Positions 34,649-43,722 of a stretch of DNA of 64,000 bases are shown piece by piece (within the stretch, counting starts at the first letter, position 1; the number at the start of each line of letters is the position of its first letter). A program made the translations under genes and the position numbers. Source of the stretch: Kitasatospora sp. NBC_01287 (GTDB lineage Bacteria > Actinomycetota > Actinomycetes > Streptomycetales > Streptomycetaceae); contig NZ_JAPEPB010000001.1 in assembly GCF_026340565.1 (NCBI RefSeq), positions 6,918,001 to 6,982,000 of the forward strand. Direction: 5' to 3'. The notes under the pieces were generated by a model, which saw only the letters and a list, made by a program, of their open reading frames with translations, had not been told where the DNA came from and did no database searches.

Positions 34649-35968
34649 ATGACCGACCAGGGCGCCCCCGCGCAGCGTCGCCCCGACGAGGGGACGCCCA
34701 AGGACGGTGCGCCCGAGGACGGTTGGTGGACCGAGGTGTACGAGGGCCCGGCCGGTCGGCTGCCCGACACCCCGCGGGCCGGCGGTGGCGCGCAGAGCGT
34801 CGACGACTGGTTCGACTCGATCGCCTCGGCGGTGGGGCTGATCGGGCAGCAGCGGCAGGTGGCAGGCGAGGCGGAAGCTGTGGCGGCGGAGGCGGAGGCG
34901 GAGGCCGTCGAGCGCGAGCCCGAGCCCGCTCCTGAGCCGGTCTCCGTTCCTGTTCCTGTTCCTGTTCCTGCTCCCGAGCCCGAGCCCGCGCTGCCGAAGC
35001 TCGACCTCACCAAGCCCGCCGCCCCCGCGAAGCCCGCGCCCGCCCCTACTCCCACTCCCACTCCCACCCTCACGGACATCCCCGCCCCCGCTCCCACCCG
35101 GCCGCCCGCCTACGGCTACGAACCCACGCTGCTCCCCGCAGCCCACCCCGAGCGGGTCGCCGCGATCGTCCCCGACACCGCCCTCGACGGCGCCCAGTAC
35201 CCCGGCCTCACCCTGCGCGCCGCCTCCGTGCGGGGCGACTCCGCCCGCCACCGCGGCGCACCGCGCGGCGACGCGCTGCTCGTCACCCGCTTCGGCGACG
35301 CCCCGGACGGCCTGCTGCTCGCCGTCATCGGCAGCCGCGCCCGCCCCCGCGTCGATCCGCGTGCCGACCAGGACGCCCCCGCCACGGCCGCCGAGCAGCA
35401 GCCGTCCGACACCGTCCGGTCGGCCGCCGCGCACCTGGCGGAGGCGATCGGCCGCAGCCGCGCCGAGCTCGCCGCCGACCTGCGCGAAGGTGCCCGCGAC
35501 CGGCTCCGCTACGGACTCCAGCGCCTGACCACCGGTGCCGCCGCCGGCCTGCGCGCGCTCGCCCCGGACACGGGGTCGCTGCACTGCCTGCTGGTCCCGC
35601 TCGATCCGCGGGCCACCCACCGGGCCGCGTTCGGCGTGGGCCCCGGCGGCCTCTACCTGCTGCGGGCCGGGCACTGGATCGACGCCTACGCTGCCCGCCT
35701 GCTGCACCACCCGGACGGCCCGACCACCGTTCCCGAGCCGCGCCCGTTCCGGTTCCGGCTGATCCCGGCCGGCCCCGGCGACATCCTGCTGCTCTGCTCG
35801 CCGGGCCTGGCCGAGCCGATCGCCGAGGAGCCCGCCGTCGCGCACTTCCTGGCCGGCCACTGGTCCCACCCGCACCCGCCGGGCACGGTCGACTTCCTGC
35901 GCCAGGTCCAGGTCCGCGCCAAGGGCTACGCCGACGACCGCACCGCGGTCGCGCTCTGGAGCGATTGA
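34649..35968 (+). CDS. PP2C-like phosphatase-domain protein with Pro-rich linker
   Basis: 439 residues. The first 160 are low complexity: acidic-Pro (EPEPAPEPVSVPVPVPVPAP) and KPAP/TPT repeats. From about 165 comes a divergent PP2C fold, with GDSARHRGAPRGDALLVTRFG, an acidic-poor core and a C-terminal DDRTAVALW. The usual metal-binding Asp pattern is only partly visible, so activity is uncertain. Cytoplasmic. It converges with a TetR gene 7 bp away. Confidence 0.75.
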   Translation: MTDQGAPAQRRPDEGTPKDGAPEDGWWTEVYEGPAGRLPDTPRAGGGAQSVDDWFDSIASAVGLIGQQRQVAGEAEAVAAEAEAEAVEREPEPAPEPVSVPVPVPVPAPEPEPALPKLDLTKPAAPAKPAPAPTPTPTPTLTDIPAPAPTRPPAYGYEPTLLPAAHPERVAAIVPDTALDGAQYPGLTLRAASVRGDSARHRGAPRGDALLVTRFGDAPDGLLLAVIGSRARPRVDPRADQDAPATAAEQQPSDTVRSAAAHLAEAIGRSRAELAADLREGARDRLRYGLQRLTTGAAAGLRALAPDTGSLHCLLVPLDPRATHRAAFGVGPGGLYLLRAGHWIDAYAARLLHHPDGPTTVPEPRPFRFRLIPAGPGDILLLCSPGLAEPIAEEPAVAHFLAGHWSHPHPPGTVDFLRQVQVRAKGYADDRTAVALWSD

Positions 35969-35975
35969 CGGTCCG

Positions 35976-36587
35976 TCAGATCTCTTGTGCCGTACCCAGG
36001 ACGGCGGCCGCCACCGCCCGCACCTGGGCCGCCGACCGCTCCCGCGCCACCCCGGGCAGGCCGATCGCCAGCGGCACCGAGAAGCCGTCCAGCACCGCCC
36101 GCAGCTGCGCCGCCCGCTCCCCGGCCGGCCCGGCCCGGAACTCGCCCCGGGCCACCCCGTCCTCGATCAGCGCCGCCAGGTCCGCCTGCCAGGGCGCCTC
36201 GATCGCCAGCTGCCCCTGCCGGATCTCCGCACTGGACGGAGAGCGCCCCCAGACCTCGACCCAGAGGATCCACCGCGGATCGCCCGGCCCATCGGCCAGG
36301 TACAGCTCCGCGTACGCCCCGAACCGCTCCCACGCGGTCAGCCCCGGCCGCCCCAGCGCCACCCGCCGCCGCTCGCCGAGCTGCTCCTCGCTCCACCGCA
36401 GCGTCTCCAGCAGCAGCTGGTCCTTGCTCCCGAAGTAGTAGAGGAGATGCCCCGCGCTCATCCCCAGCTGCTGCCCCAGCCCCGCCATGGTCAGCTTCGC
36501 CAGCCCGTGCTCCGCGATCGCCCCCATCGCGACGGCGAGCACCTCCTCCCGCGGGCGCGCCGGTCGCCGGGGACGGGGCTCTGCCAT
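35976..36587 (-). CDS. TetR-family regulator
   Basis: 203 residues. Helix-turn-helix around residues 14-60 (AKLTMAGLGQQLGMSAGHLLYYFGSKDQLL), then a BetI-like ligand-binding domain. The ATG at 36587 precedes MAEPRPRRPARPREEVL. No divergent partner close by. The 89 bp between it and the GNAT gene contain a G-run (36613-36633) and a repeated TCCGGA. Confidence 0.87.
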   Translation of the reverse strand: MAEPRPRRPARPREEVLAVAMGAIAEHGLAKLTMAGLGQQLGMSAGHLLYYFGSKDQLLLETLRWSEEQLGERRRVALGRPGLTAWERFGAYAELYLADGPGDPRWILWVEVWGRSPSSAEIRQGQLAIEAPWQADLAALIEDGVARGEFRAGPAGERAAQLRAVLDGFSVPLAIGLPGVARERSAAQVRAVAAAVLGTAQEI

Positions 36588-36676
36588 GCTGCGGGCTCCT
36601 TGCGGCGCTGGTGGGGCGGGTGGGGCGGGTGGGTCCGGACGGATCCGGACCGATCGCCCTTCACCCTACGGCGCTG

Positions 36677-37165
36677 TCAGAGGACGCGGTGCATGACGTG
36701 CAACCCGACGTATCCCCGCGCCGGGTGCCGGAAGCCCTCCGGTACCGTGCCCAGCACCTCGAAGCCCAGCGACCGGTAGAGCTCCACCGCGTGCGTGTTC
36801 GTCTCGACCACCGCGTTGAACTGCATCGCCCGGAACCCGGCCGCCCGCGCCCACGCCACGGTGTACTCGCACAGCGCCCGTCCCACGCCCCGCCCGGAGT
36901 GCGCCGGGTCGACCATGTAGCTGGCGCTCGCGACGTGGGAGCCGTTGCCCCGCTGATTGGTGTTCATCTTCGCGGTGCCGACCACCGCACCGTCGTCGTC
37001 GACGGCGACGACCGTACGGTCCGGAGCCGGCAGCAGCCACCAGTCCCGACCCTGCTCCCGCGTGAGGTCGACGGGGTAGGTGAAGGTCTCGCCCGCGGCG
37101 ACGATCTCGTGGAAGAACGGCCAGATGGCGGCCCAGTCCTCGGCGACGGCTTCTCTGATCAGCAT
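36677..37165 (-). CDS. GNAT acetyltransferase (phosphinothricin/L-amino-acid type)
   Basis: 162 residues. The acetyl-CoA loop is MVDPAHSGRGVGRALCEYT, and the C-terminal LYRSLGFEVLGTVPEGFRHP matches the phosphinothricin/methionine sulfoximine N-acetyltransferase group. It could acetylate an amino acid analogue; the true substrate is unknown. Divergent from the S1-domain gene. Confidence 0.85.
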   Translation of the reverse strand: MLIREAVAEDWAAIWPFFHEIVAAGETFTYPVDLTREQGRDWWLLPAPDRTVVAVDDDGAVVGTAKMNTNQRGNGSHVASASYMVDPAHSGRGVGRALCEYTVAWARAAGFRAMQFNAVVETNTHAVELYRSLGFEVLGTVPEGFRHPARGYVGLHVMHRVL

Positions 37166-37263
37166 GCGGACAAGGATGTCCGCCGGACCCCGGACCCGCC
37201 AACCCGTTTCGGCGCGGGTCGCGACCTACCGCGATCACCGGCGCGCCTGGGAGACTGCGCCGC

Positions 37264-37938
37264 GTGGACGAAGCGACGGACGATCAGGCCGTGCGGGTCG
37301 GGCAACGGATCACCGCCGAGGTGGTCTCGGTCGATCTGGACGGCGGCCCGGTCGAGCTGTCGATGGCCGCCACCGAGCACCCCGAGCTCTGGGCGTTCCT
37401 CAAGTCGCTGAGCCTCGGCGAGATCCTCTCCGGCACGGTCGCCGCCATCGAACGCTTCGGCGTCTTCGTCGCGTTGGACGACGGACCCGAGCACCCGCTC
37501 TTCGCCGGGGTCGGGTTCATCACGTATCCCGAGCTCTCCTGGAGTCACTTCGAGGCGGCGACCGACATCGTCCAGGTCGGCGAGCGCGTCTCCTGCGAGT
37601 TCCTCCAGTTCGACACCTGGAACGGGGAGGCCCGGCTCTCCCTGCGCGCGACGCGGCCCGACCCGTTCCAGGCGTTCGCCGACAGCGTCGCGGTGGGGCG
37701 GCTCCTGGACGGAGTGGTCACCAAGCTGGTCCCGTTCGGCGCCTTCGTCCGGGTCGCCGACGGGATCGAGGGGCTGGTCCACCTCGACGAACTCAGCCGG
37801 ACACCCGTGGCCGCGCCGGAGGACGTCGTCCGGGTCGGCGACCGGATCAGCGTGGCCGTCATCGAACTCGACCGCGAGCGCCGCCGGTTGGCCCTCTCCT
37901 GCCGCCTGGGCGCCGCCCGGCCGCCCGACTCAGCCTGA
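37264..37938 (+). CDS. S1 RNA-binding-domain protein
   Basis: 224 residues from a GTG start. Two clear S1 OB-fold repeats (GEILSGTVAAIERFGVFVAL and GRLLDGVVTKLVPFGAFVRV ... GLVHLDELS) follow a degenerate N-terminal one (VRVGQRITAEVVSVD). Presumably binds RNA in the cytoplasm. Its stop overlaps the stop of the convergent MFS gene by 9 bp. Confidence 0.87.
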   Translation: MDEATDDQAVRVGQRITAEVVSVDLDGGPVELSMAATEHPELWAFLKSLSLGEILSGTVAAIERFGVFVALDDGPEHPLFAGVGFITYPELSWSHFEAATDIVQVGERVSCEFLQFDTWNGEARLSLRATRPDPFQAFADSVAVGRLLDGVVTKLVPFGAFVRVADGIEGLVHLDELSRTPVAAPEDVVRVGDRISVAVIELDRERRRLALSCRLGAARPPDSA

Positions 37939-39258
37939 CACCGTCGGGGCCGTCGGGGCCGCCGGGCCCTGGGCTCGCGCCTGCTGCCGCTCGGAGTCGT
38001 CCGGGCCGACCAGGCGCAGGCCGGGTGTGGCCGCACCGATCGCCGCGACGGCCCCGAGGCAGAGCAGACCGCCGCTGACCAGCGCGGTGGCGCCCGAGGT
38101 CCAGCCCGCCAGCAGGCCGCCGCGCAGGTTGCCGAGGTCGGGGCCGGCCTGGCCGACGACCTGTTCGGCGGCGCTGACCCGGCCCAACATGGCGTTCGGG
38201 GTGTGCAGTTGGACGATCGTGCTGCGGGAAACGACGGAGACCGTGTCGGCCGCGCCCGCCAGCACCAGGAAGCCGAGCCCGACCCACCGGTTGTCCGACA
38301 GCCCGAAGAGCGCCAGCGCCGCTCCCCACACCGCCGCCCCGCCGAGCATCAGCAGGCCCGGGCGGGCCAGTCGGATCATCGCGCCCGACAGCACGGACGC
38401 GGCCACCCCGCCCACCGCGATGGCGCTCAGGAAGAGCCCGAGGGTGCGCGGGTCGCCGTGGAACCGTTCGGCGTTGACCAGCGGGAAGAGGCTGATCGGC
38501 ATCGACAGCACGGTGGCGGCCAGATCGGTGAGCAGCGCGCCGCGCACCGGCGCGCTGCGGGCCATGAAGGCCAGGCCGTCCAGCACGCCGGCCAGGCCCG
38601 GTCGGGACGGCTCCCCTTCGGGTCGCATCGGCGGCAGCCCGAACGCGCCGTAGAACGACGCCCCGAAGGTCACCGCGTCGACCAGGTAGCACCCGCCGAC
38701 GCCGAACTGCCCGAGGACCAGCCCGCCCAGGGCCGGCCCCAGCAGCATCGCGCCCTGGAAGGAGATCCGCTGGAGTGCGAGCCCGGCCGCCAGCCGGTCC
38801 TTCGGCAGCAGCCGCGGGATGAAGGTGCGGGAGGCGGGGCCGCCGCCTGCGCCGAAGCAGGACTGCGCCGCGACCAGCAGCAGCAACCCGGCCACCGGCA
38901 GGTGGCCGAACAGACCCTGGACGGCCAGCAGGACCGAGCAGGCGGCCTGGCCGGCGTTGGTGACCAGGTAGAGCCGGCGCCGGTCCACCCGGTCGACCAG
39001 CGACCCGGCGAAGAGCCCGAACGCGATCAGCGGAAGGGCCTGGGCCAGGCCGACCGCGCCGGTCCAGGCGGTGCTGCCGGTGGTCTGCCAGACCTGGAAC
39101 ATCACCGCGACGACGGTCAGTTGACTGCCGAGCCCCGAGCAGGTCCGCCCGATCCACAGTCGCCGGAACGCGGGCGAGGTCCGCAGCGGCGAGATGTCGA
39201 TCAGTACGCGGCTCAGGGCTGGTAAGCGTTTCAGGGCCGGACGACGTGTCAGGTCCAC
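37930..39258 (-). CDS. MFS exporter (MFS_3/EntS-like, 12 helices)
   Basis: 442 residues from a GTG. Helix 1 with RLWIGRTCSGLGSQLTVVAVM, loop 2-3 with GSLVDRVDRRRLYLV, and helix 5 with GPALGGLVLGQFG place it with enterobactin-exporter-like transporters. Substrate unknown. The start lies 10 bp inside the end of the upstream marR gene, so the regulator and pump are one coupled unit. Confidence 0.87.
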   Translation of the reverse strand: MDLTRRPALKRLPALSRVLIDISPLRTSPAFRRLWIGRTCSGLGSQLTVVAVMFQVWQTTGSTAWTGAVGLAQALPLIAFGLFAGSLVDRVDRRRLYLVTNAGQAACSVLLAVQGLFGHLPVAGLLLLVAAQSCFGAGGGPASRTFIPRLLPKDRLAAGLALQRISFQGAMLLGPALGGLVLGQFGVGGCYLVDAVTFGASFYGAFGLPPMRPEGEPSRPGLAGVLDGLAFMARSAPVRGALLTDLAATVLSMPISLFPLVNAERFHGDPRTLGLFLSAIAVGGVAASVLSGAMIRLARPGLLMLGGAAVWGAALALFGLSDNRWVGLGFLVLAGAADTVSVVSRSTIVQLHTPNAMLGRVSAAEQVVGQAGPDLGNLRGGLLAGWTSGATALVSGGLLCLGAVAAIGAATPGLRLVGPDDSERQQARAQGPAAPTAPTVSG

Positions 39259-39761
39259 CGTGGGTCCTCCGCGAGCTTCTCGGCGATCCGGTCGTGGAAG
39301 CTCCTGCGCCGCAGGGCCTGCTCGATGTCGCCGACCACCTGGCTGAGGGGGTAGGGGATCTCCGCCTCGATCTCGGCGAGCGCGGCCTCGGTGGCCTGCC
39401 ACTCCGCGGCCAACCGGGCCACGATCCGGCGGGCCTTCGGTGTCAGGGCGACCTTCTTGCTGCGGGCGTCGGCGCCGGGCACGGTCCGCACCAGGCCGGC
39501 CGCGCGCATCGCGGCGACCTTCTGACTGAGCGCCGAGTGCGTGCGCTGCACCGACTCGGCCAGCTCGGTGATGGTCATCGGCCCCCGGGTGTGCAGCCGG
39601 ATCAGCTCCATCACGAAGCTCGGCCGCACCCCGTCGATCTCCGCCTCCGCGTAGATCCGCGCGATGTCGGCGTCCATCGCGCCCTGGAGCAGCCGCAGCG
39701 GGCGCCAGAGGCTCTGCTCGGTGGGGTCGGGCGGGGTGTCGGGTGGGGCGGTGTCGGCCAT
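39249..39761 (-). CDS. MarR-family regulator of the exporter
   Basis: 170 residues. A winged helix with RGPMTITELAESVQRTHSALSQKVAAMRAAGLV and the wing DARSKKVALTPKA. It precedes the MFS gene with overlapping frames and has a palindrome just upstream of its own start, fitting an autoregulated repressor of the operon. Confidence 0.87.
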   Translation of the reverse strand: MADTAPPDTPPDPTEQSLWRPLRLLQGAMDADIARIYAEAEIDGVRPSFVMELIRLHTRGPMTITELAESVQRTHSALSQKVAAMRAAGLVRTVPGADARSKKVALTPKARRIVARLAAEWQATEAALAEIEAEIPYPLSQVVGDIEQALRRRSFHDRIAEKLAEDPRWT

Positions 39762-39774
39762 GGACGCATCGTAA

Positions 39775-39794
39775 CAGTGCTTATATAAGTGCTG
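39775..39794. promoter_or_regulatory. Operator-like palindrome upstream of the marR-MFS operon
   Basis: CAG-TG-CTTATATAAG-TG-CTG, a 20-bp imperfect palindrome with a perfect 10-bp AT-rich centre, 14 bp from the marR ATG. The TATAAG inside it may be the -10 box. Binding by the MarR is inferred. Confidence 0.55.
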
Positions 39795-39932
39795 TCATAA
39801 TCGCGCTGCCAACGATGCCGTCACGCCTTCCGGCGGTACGGCGCCGCGGGGCGCCGAACCTGTCCTGCCGTCAGGTGACACTGTCCGAAAACCGCCAGTA
39901 CAGCCCGCCCACGCCGCTCTACGCTCGCCGGC

Positions 39933-40355
39933 ATGACCCAACGCAGCCGCGACACCGTTCAGCACGCCTGGAAGGCGTTCGCTAGCCACGACGCCGATCG
40001 GATCTCCGAAGTGTTCACCGAGGACGCCGAGTGGTTGGCACCTCCGGGCAACGCGACGGCCACCGCGCTGGACTGCCCCAGTCACATGGTCGGCAGGGCG
40101 GCGATCGCACGGTTCCTCGCCGAGGACTTCCCCCGCCTGTTCGTCAGTGACGTCAATGTCACCTTCCACGGGTTCCACGCCGACGGCGAGCGGGTGATCG
40201 TGGAAGAGACCATGACCGCGACGCTCGCCAACGGCAACCACTACGCCAACGACTACTGCCTGGTCTTCGAGCTCCGCGACGGACTGATCCACCGCGTCCG
40301 CGAGTACATGGACACGGCGCGCGGACACCGCGCGGTCTTCGGCGGGGCCCAGTAG
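39933..40355 (+). CDS. SnoaL-like (NTF2-fold) protein
   Basis: 140 residues. The NTF2-type cone is indicated by RDTVQHAWKAFASHDADRI, VFTEDAEW and DYCLVFELRDGLIHRVREYMDT. Family members are isomerases, cyclases or ligand carriers; no specific role is visible. A TACGCT box seven bases upstream of the ATG suggests leaderless transcription. Confidence 0.83.
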   Translation: MTQRSRDTVQHAWKAFASHDADRISEVFTEDAEWLAPPGNATATALDCPSHMVGRAAIARFLAEDFPRLFVSDVNVTFHGFHADGERVIVEETMTATLANGNHYANDYCLVFELRDGLIHRVREYMDTARGHRAVFGGAQ

Positions 40356-40577
40356 TCACCCCCGCCCGGCCGCTCCCGGTCTTGATGCCTGGTGAGGTCG
40401 CCTGTTCAACTGTCGCCAATTCTCGGGGCGGGGCGCTACGACAGTGGCCGTCCGTAGTCGCCTGGACTCGTCCGGCGTGTCGGGAATCCCGGGGCGCCGC
40501 GTGACACCGGCCCGTTGCCGCAGTGTCGTTGGCGGGATGTGTACTGGTGCCCGACCTGCTGCGACCTGGAGGTGCCG

Positions 40578-41066
40578 ATGGCCCGCCTGCACATACGTTC
40601 CGGCCTGGACCCCGACGAACCGGACGTGCCCGTCGCCGTCCTCGTCGTCGACCCCGAGGGCACTCCCGGGGAGCGCGCCGTGGCCCGGCTCGGCACCTAC
40701 TGCCACGAGGTGAACGGGTGGGCCTGCCTGTTGCAGACCGACGGTTGGGTCGAGCACGTACGCGACGGCGGCCAACTGGCGGTCGCCGTCGCCCTCTACC
40801 CGGGCACATTGCTCGCGGTCCGCGTGGACCCCGCCGACTTCACCGACCGGTCGGCCGTCGACCCGGAGGCCGTGGTGGTCCTGCGCGCGCGGACAGCGGC
40901 CGCTCCGGACGCGTCCGTACGACTGTCCGAGGGGACCGCCGTCTTCACCACCAGCCTGGACATTCCACTGGACGAGTTGATCGCGACCTACGACGACTGG
41001 CCGATGGTGCTCGCGCCCCCGCCCGAGGAGCCCTACGACGAGGAGGAGGACGACGGCCAGGTGTAG
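40578..41066 (+). CDS. Hypothetical acidic protein
   Basis: 162 residues from the ATG at 40578 with GGAGGTGCCG upstream. The sequence starts MARLHIRSGLDPDEPDVPV and ends in an acidic run (EEPYDEEEDDGQV). No membrane segment or known motif. It is followed by 188 bp containing several small GC-rich hairpins (for instance ATCGGCC-GAA-GGCCGAT near 41089), probably terminators for two convergent genes. Confidence 0.65.
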   Translation: MARLHIRSGLDPDEPDVPVAVLVVDPEGTPGERAVARLGTYCHEVNGWACLLQTDGWVEHVRDGGQLAVAVALYPGTLLAVRVDPADFTDRSAVDPEAVVVLRARTAAAPDASVRLSEGTAVFTTSLDIPLDELIATYDDWPMVLAPPPEEPYDEEEDDGQV

Positions 41067-41254
41067 CGAAGCGGGCGCGGCACTGCCGGATCGGCCGAAG
41101 GCCGATGATCGAGCGGCCGTGCGGCCGTGCGGCGGATCATGCTCCGCCAACTTGCCTTGCTCGGTTCACATGCTCTCGGCCTCGGCAGACCGTGACCGGG
41201 CAGGGGGCCCGCCCCACCTTGGTGGTGGAGGCGGCCCGGTGGCTCCGTGCTTGC

Positions 41255-43243
41255 TCACTTCGAGCCTTCTGCGCCGGCGCGCTTCCACGCGCTCTCGCGC
41301 AGCAGCCGCAGGCCGTTCAGGCCGACGATGACGGTCGAGCCCTCGTGGCCCAGCACGCCGAGCGGCAGCGGCAGGTGGCCGACCAGGTCCCAGATCACCA
41401 GGCCGGAGATGAACACCGAGGCGATCACCAGGTTCTGCACCACGAACCGGCGGGCCCTGCGGGACAGGGCGACCACGGTGGGGACGGTGGCGAGCTCGTC
41501 GCGGACGATGACCGCGTCCGCGGTCTCCAGCGCGAGGTCCGAGCCGGCGCGGCCCATCGCGATGCCGGTGTGGGCGGCGGCCAGCGCGGGGGCGTCGTTG
41601 ACACCGTCGCCGATCACCAGCACCTTGCGGGCGGCCTTCTCCTGCTCCTGGACGGCGGTGACCTTGTCCTGGGGCAGCAGCCCGGCGCGGACATCGGTGA
41701 TGCCGACCTCGGCCGCGAGGCGGGCGGCGGCACGCGGATTGTCGCCGGTCACCAGCATCGGCGTGCTGCCGGTCAGCCTCGCCAGGGCGGCGACGGTGGC
41801 GGCGGCGTCCGGCCGCAGCCGGTCCGCGATGCCCAGCACGCCGACCGGCCTACCGCGCCGCTCGACCAGCACGGCGGTGTGCCCACCATGCTCCAGCTCC
41901 TCCGCGACGGCGGTCGCCTTCGCGGAAAGCGCGTCGGTGGCGCCGTTCAGCAGCCGGGCCGGGGCGCCAACGGCGACCGCGTCACCGTTGACGGTGGCGG
42001 TCACCCCGATGCCAGGGGCGGAGGTGAAGCCCTCCAGCGCGGGAACATCGAGGCCGCGTTCGCAGGCGGCGCCCACGATGGCGCGGGCCAGCGGGTGCTC
42101 GCTGGGGTGCTCGGCCGCCGCCGCCAGCGCCAGCAGCTCGTCGTCCGAGAGGCCCGACCCTGCCAGCGGGCGGATGTCGGTGACGCGGGGGGTGCCCTCG
42201 GTCAGGGTGCCGGTCTTGTCCAGGGCGACCGCGTCGACCTGGCCCAGCCGCTCCATGACGACGGCGGACTTCACCAGCACGCCGTGGCGTCCGGCGTTGG
42301 CGATCGCGGACAACAGCGGCGGCATGGTGGCCAGCACGACCGCGCACGGCGAAGCGACGATCATGAAGGTCATCGCGCGCAGCAGCGAGCCGGTCACGGC
42401 CGCGCCGAACGCCGGCGGGATCAGGAAGACGGCCAGGGTGGCGAAGACCATGCCGAGCGAGTACCGCTGCTCGACCTTCTCGATGAACAGTTGCGTGGGG
42501 GCCTTGGTCTCGGACGCCTCCTCGACCATCTTGACGATGCGGGCGATCACCGAGTCGGAGGCGTCGCGCTCGACCTTGACCCGCAGCGCGCCGGTGCCGT
42601 TCACGGTGCCGGCGAAGACCTCGTCGCCGGCCTGCTTGGCGACCGGCAGCGGCTCACCGGTGATGGTGGCCTGGTCGACGTCGCTGGCGCCGTCCAGGAC
42701 GCGGCCGTCGGCGCCGACCCGCTCGCCGGGGCGGATCAGGATGGTGTCGCCGATCACCAGGGCCTCGGTGGCGACGGTCTCCTCGCCGCCGTCGTCCAGC
42801 AGGCGGGTGGCGATGGTGGGGGCGAGGTCGAGCAGGCCGCGCACCGAGTCCCGGGTGCGGGCGGTGGCCAGCGCCTCCAGGGCGCCGGAGGTGGCGAAGA
42901 TGACGATCAGCAGCGCGCCGTCCATCACCTGCCCGATCGAGGCCGCGCCGATCGCGGCGACGATCATCAGCAGGTCCACGTCGAGGGTCTTCTCGCGCAG
43001 CGCCTCCAGCCCGGCCCGGGCCGGCTCCCATCCTCCGGTGACGTAGGCGATCGCGTACATCGGCACCCATGCCCAGGCGGGGGCGCCGGTCAGCTGCAGC
43101 GGCAGGGCGATCAGGAAGGCGACGGTGGCGGCGGCGGCCCAGCGGGCCTCGGCCAGCGCGAAGACGCGCGTGCGACGCCTGGGAGCGAGGCTCTCGCGCG
43201 GGGCCCCGGCCGGGGCCGGGCGCTCGGTGAGGGTCGTGGACAT
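41255..43243 (-). CDS. P1B-4-type heavy-metal transporting ATPase
   Basis: 662 residues. The transmembrane metal site is SPC (298-300) in the sixth-last helix region and HEGST (633-637) in the last helix, the diagnostic pair of the P1B-4 subgroup (Co2+, Fe2+, Ni2+ or Zn2+ exporters such as CtpD and CoaT). The phosphorylated Asp is D342 in DKTGT; TGEP (195-198) and GDGVNDAPAL are present. No N-terminal CxxC metal domain. It exports metal across the cytoplasmic membrane and is divergent from an SmtB/ArsR-type sensor. Confidence 0.93.
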   Translation of the reverse strand: MSTTLTERPAPAGAPRESLAPRRRTRVFALAEARWAAAATVAFLIALPLQLTGAPAWAWVPMYAIAYVTGGWEPARAGLEALREKTLDVDLLMIVAAIGAASIGQVMDGALLIVIFATSGALEALATARTRDSVRGLLDLAPTIATRLLDDGGEETVATEALVIGDTILIRPGERVGADGRVLDGASDVDQATITGEPLPVAKQAGDEVFAGTVNGTGALRVKVERDASDSVIARIVKMVEEASETKAPTQLFIEKVEQRYSLGMVFATLAVFLIPPAFGAAVTGSLLRAMTFMIVASPCAVVLATMPPLLSAIANAGRHGVLVKSAVVMERLGQVDAVALDKTGTLTEGTPRVTDIRPLAGSGLSDDELLALAAAAEHPSEHPLARAIVGAACERGLDVPALEGFTSAPGIGVTATVNGDAVAVGAPARLLNGATDALSAKATAVAEELEHGGHTAVLVERRGRPVGVLGIADRLRPDAAATVAALARLTGSTPMLVTGDNPRAAARLAAEVGITDVRAGLLPQDKVTAVQEQEKAARKVLVIGDGVNDAPALAAAHTGIAMGRAGSDLALETADAVIVRDELATVPTVVALSRRARRFVVQNLVIASVFISGLVIWDLVGHLPLPLGVLGHEGSTVIVGLNGLRLLRESAWKRAGAEGSK

Positions 43244-43302
43244 GGCGGTGGTGTTCCTTCGCGCAGGCAGGGCGGGGCGGCCCATCCAACATACAGGAAC
43301 AC

Positions 43303-43318
43303 ATGAACATGTCTTCAT
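43303..43318. promoter_or_regulatory. SmtB/ArsR-type operator
   Basis: ATGAACATGTCTTCAT contains TGAA-N6-TTCA, the standard inverted repeat bound by SmtB/NmtR-type sensors. It lies in the 98-bp region between the divergent ATPase and sensor genes, 23 bp from the sensor ATG. Confidence 0.7.
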
Positions 43319-43341
43319 TCATCATCTGTAGGATGGTCTCC

Positions 43342-43722
43342 ATGGGCCATGGAGTCGTCAGAGCAGCTGAGAACACCGTCCCGCACACCCAGCTGGACGC
43401 GTCCAACGCCGCCAAGGTCGCAGCCACCCTGCAGGCCCTGGCCACCCCCTCCCGACTGCTGATCCTGGCCCGCCTGCGCCAGGGCCCGCTGGCCGCCACC
43501 GACCTGGCCAACGCCGTTGGGATGGAGCAGTCCGCCTGCTCGCACCAGCTGCGGCTCCTGCGCAATCTCGGCCTGGTGGTCGGCGAGCGGCACGGCCGCT
43601 CGATCGTCTACGCGCTGTACGACCACCACGTCGCCGAACTCCTCGACCAGGCCGTCTACCACGTCGAGCACCTCCGCCTGGGCCTCAGCGACGCCCCCGA
43701 GGACACGGTCGACGCCGACTGA
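43342..43722 (+). CDS. ArsR/SmtB-family metal sensor
   Basis: 126 residues with a winged helix (LANAVGMEQSACSHQLRLLRNLGLV). The alpha-5 metal site D94-x-H96-x10-H107-x2-H110 matches the Zn/Co/Ni sensors CzrA and NmtR. Metal binding should release the operator and induce the divergent P1B-4 ATPase. The ATG at 43342 has TAGGATGG upstream; earlier in-frame ATGs at 43303 and 43333 lie in the operator region. Confidence 0.9.
   Translation: MGHGVVRAAENTVPHTQLDASNAAKVAATLQALATPSRLLILARLRQGPLAATDLANAVGMEQSACSHQLRLLRNLGLVVGERHGRSIVYALYDHHVAELLDQAVYHVEHLRLGLSDAPEDTVDAD

Noticed and set aside
36613-36633. G-quadruplex motif (GGGG/GGG runs)
   Set aside because: It fits the pattern, but such runs are common by chance in DNA this G-rich, and it lies in an unremarkable gap.
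41067-41254. Small gene between the acidic protein and the ATPase
   Set aside because: Several hairpins and no ribosome binding site with a coding-like frame; treated as a terminator region.
40523-43306. 927-aa plus-strand frame across the ATPase
   Set aside because: Low-complexity Gly/Ala/Arg/Gln composition; it is the antisense of a fully recognisable P1B ATPase.
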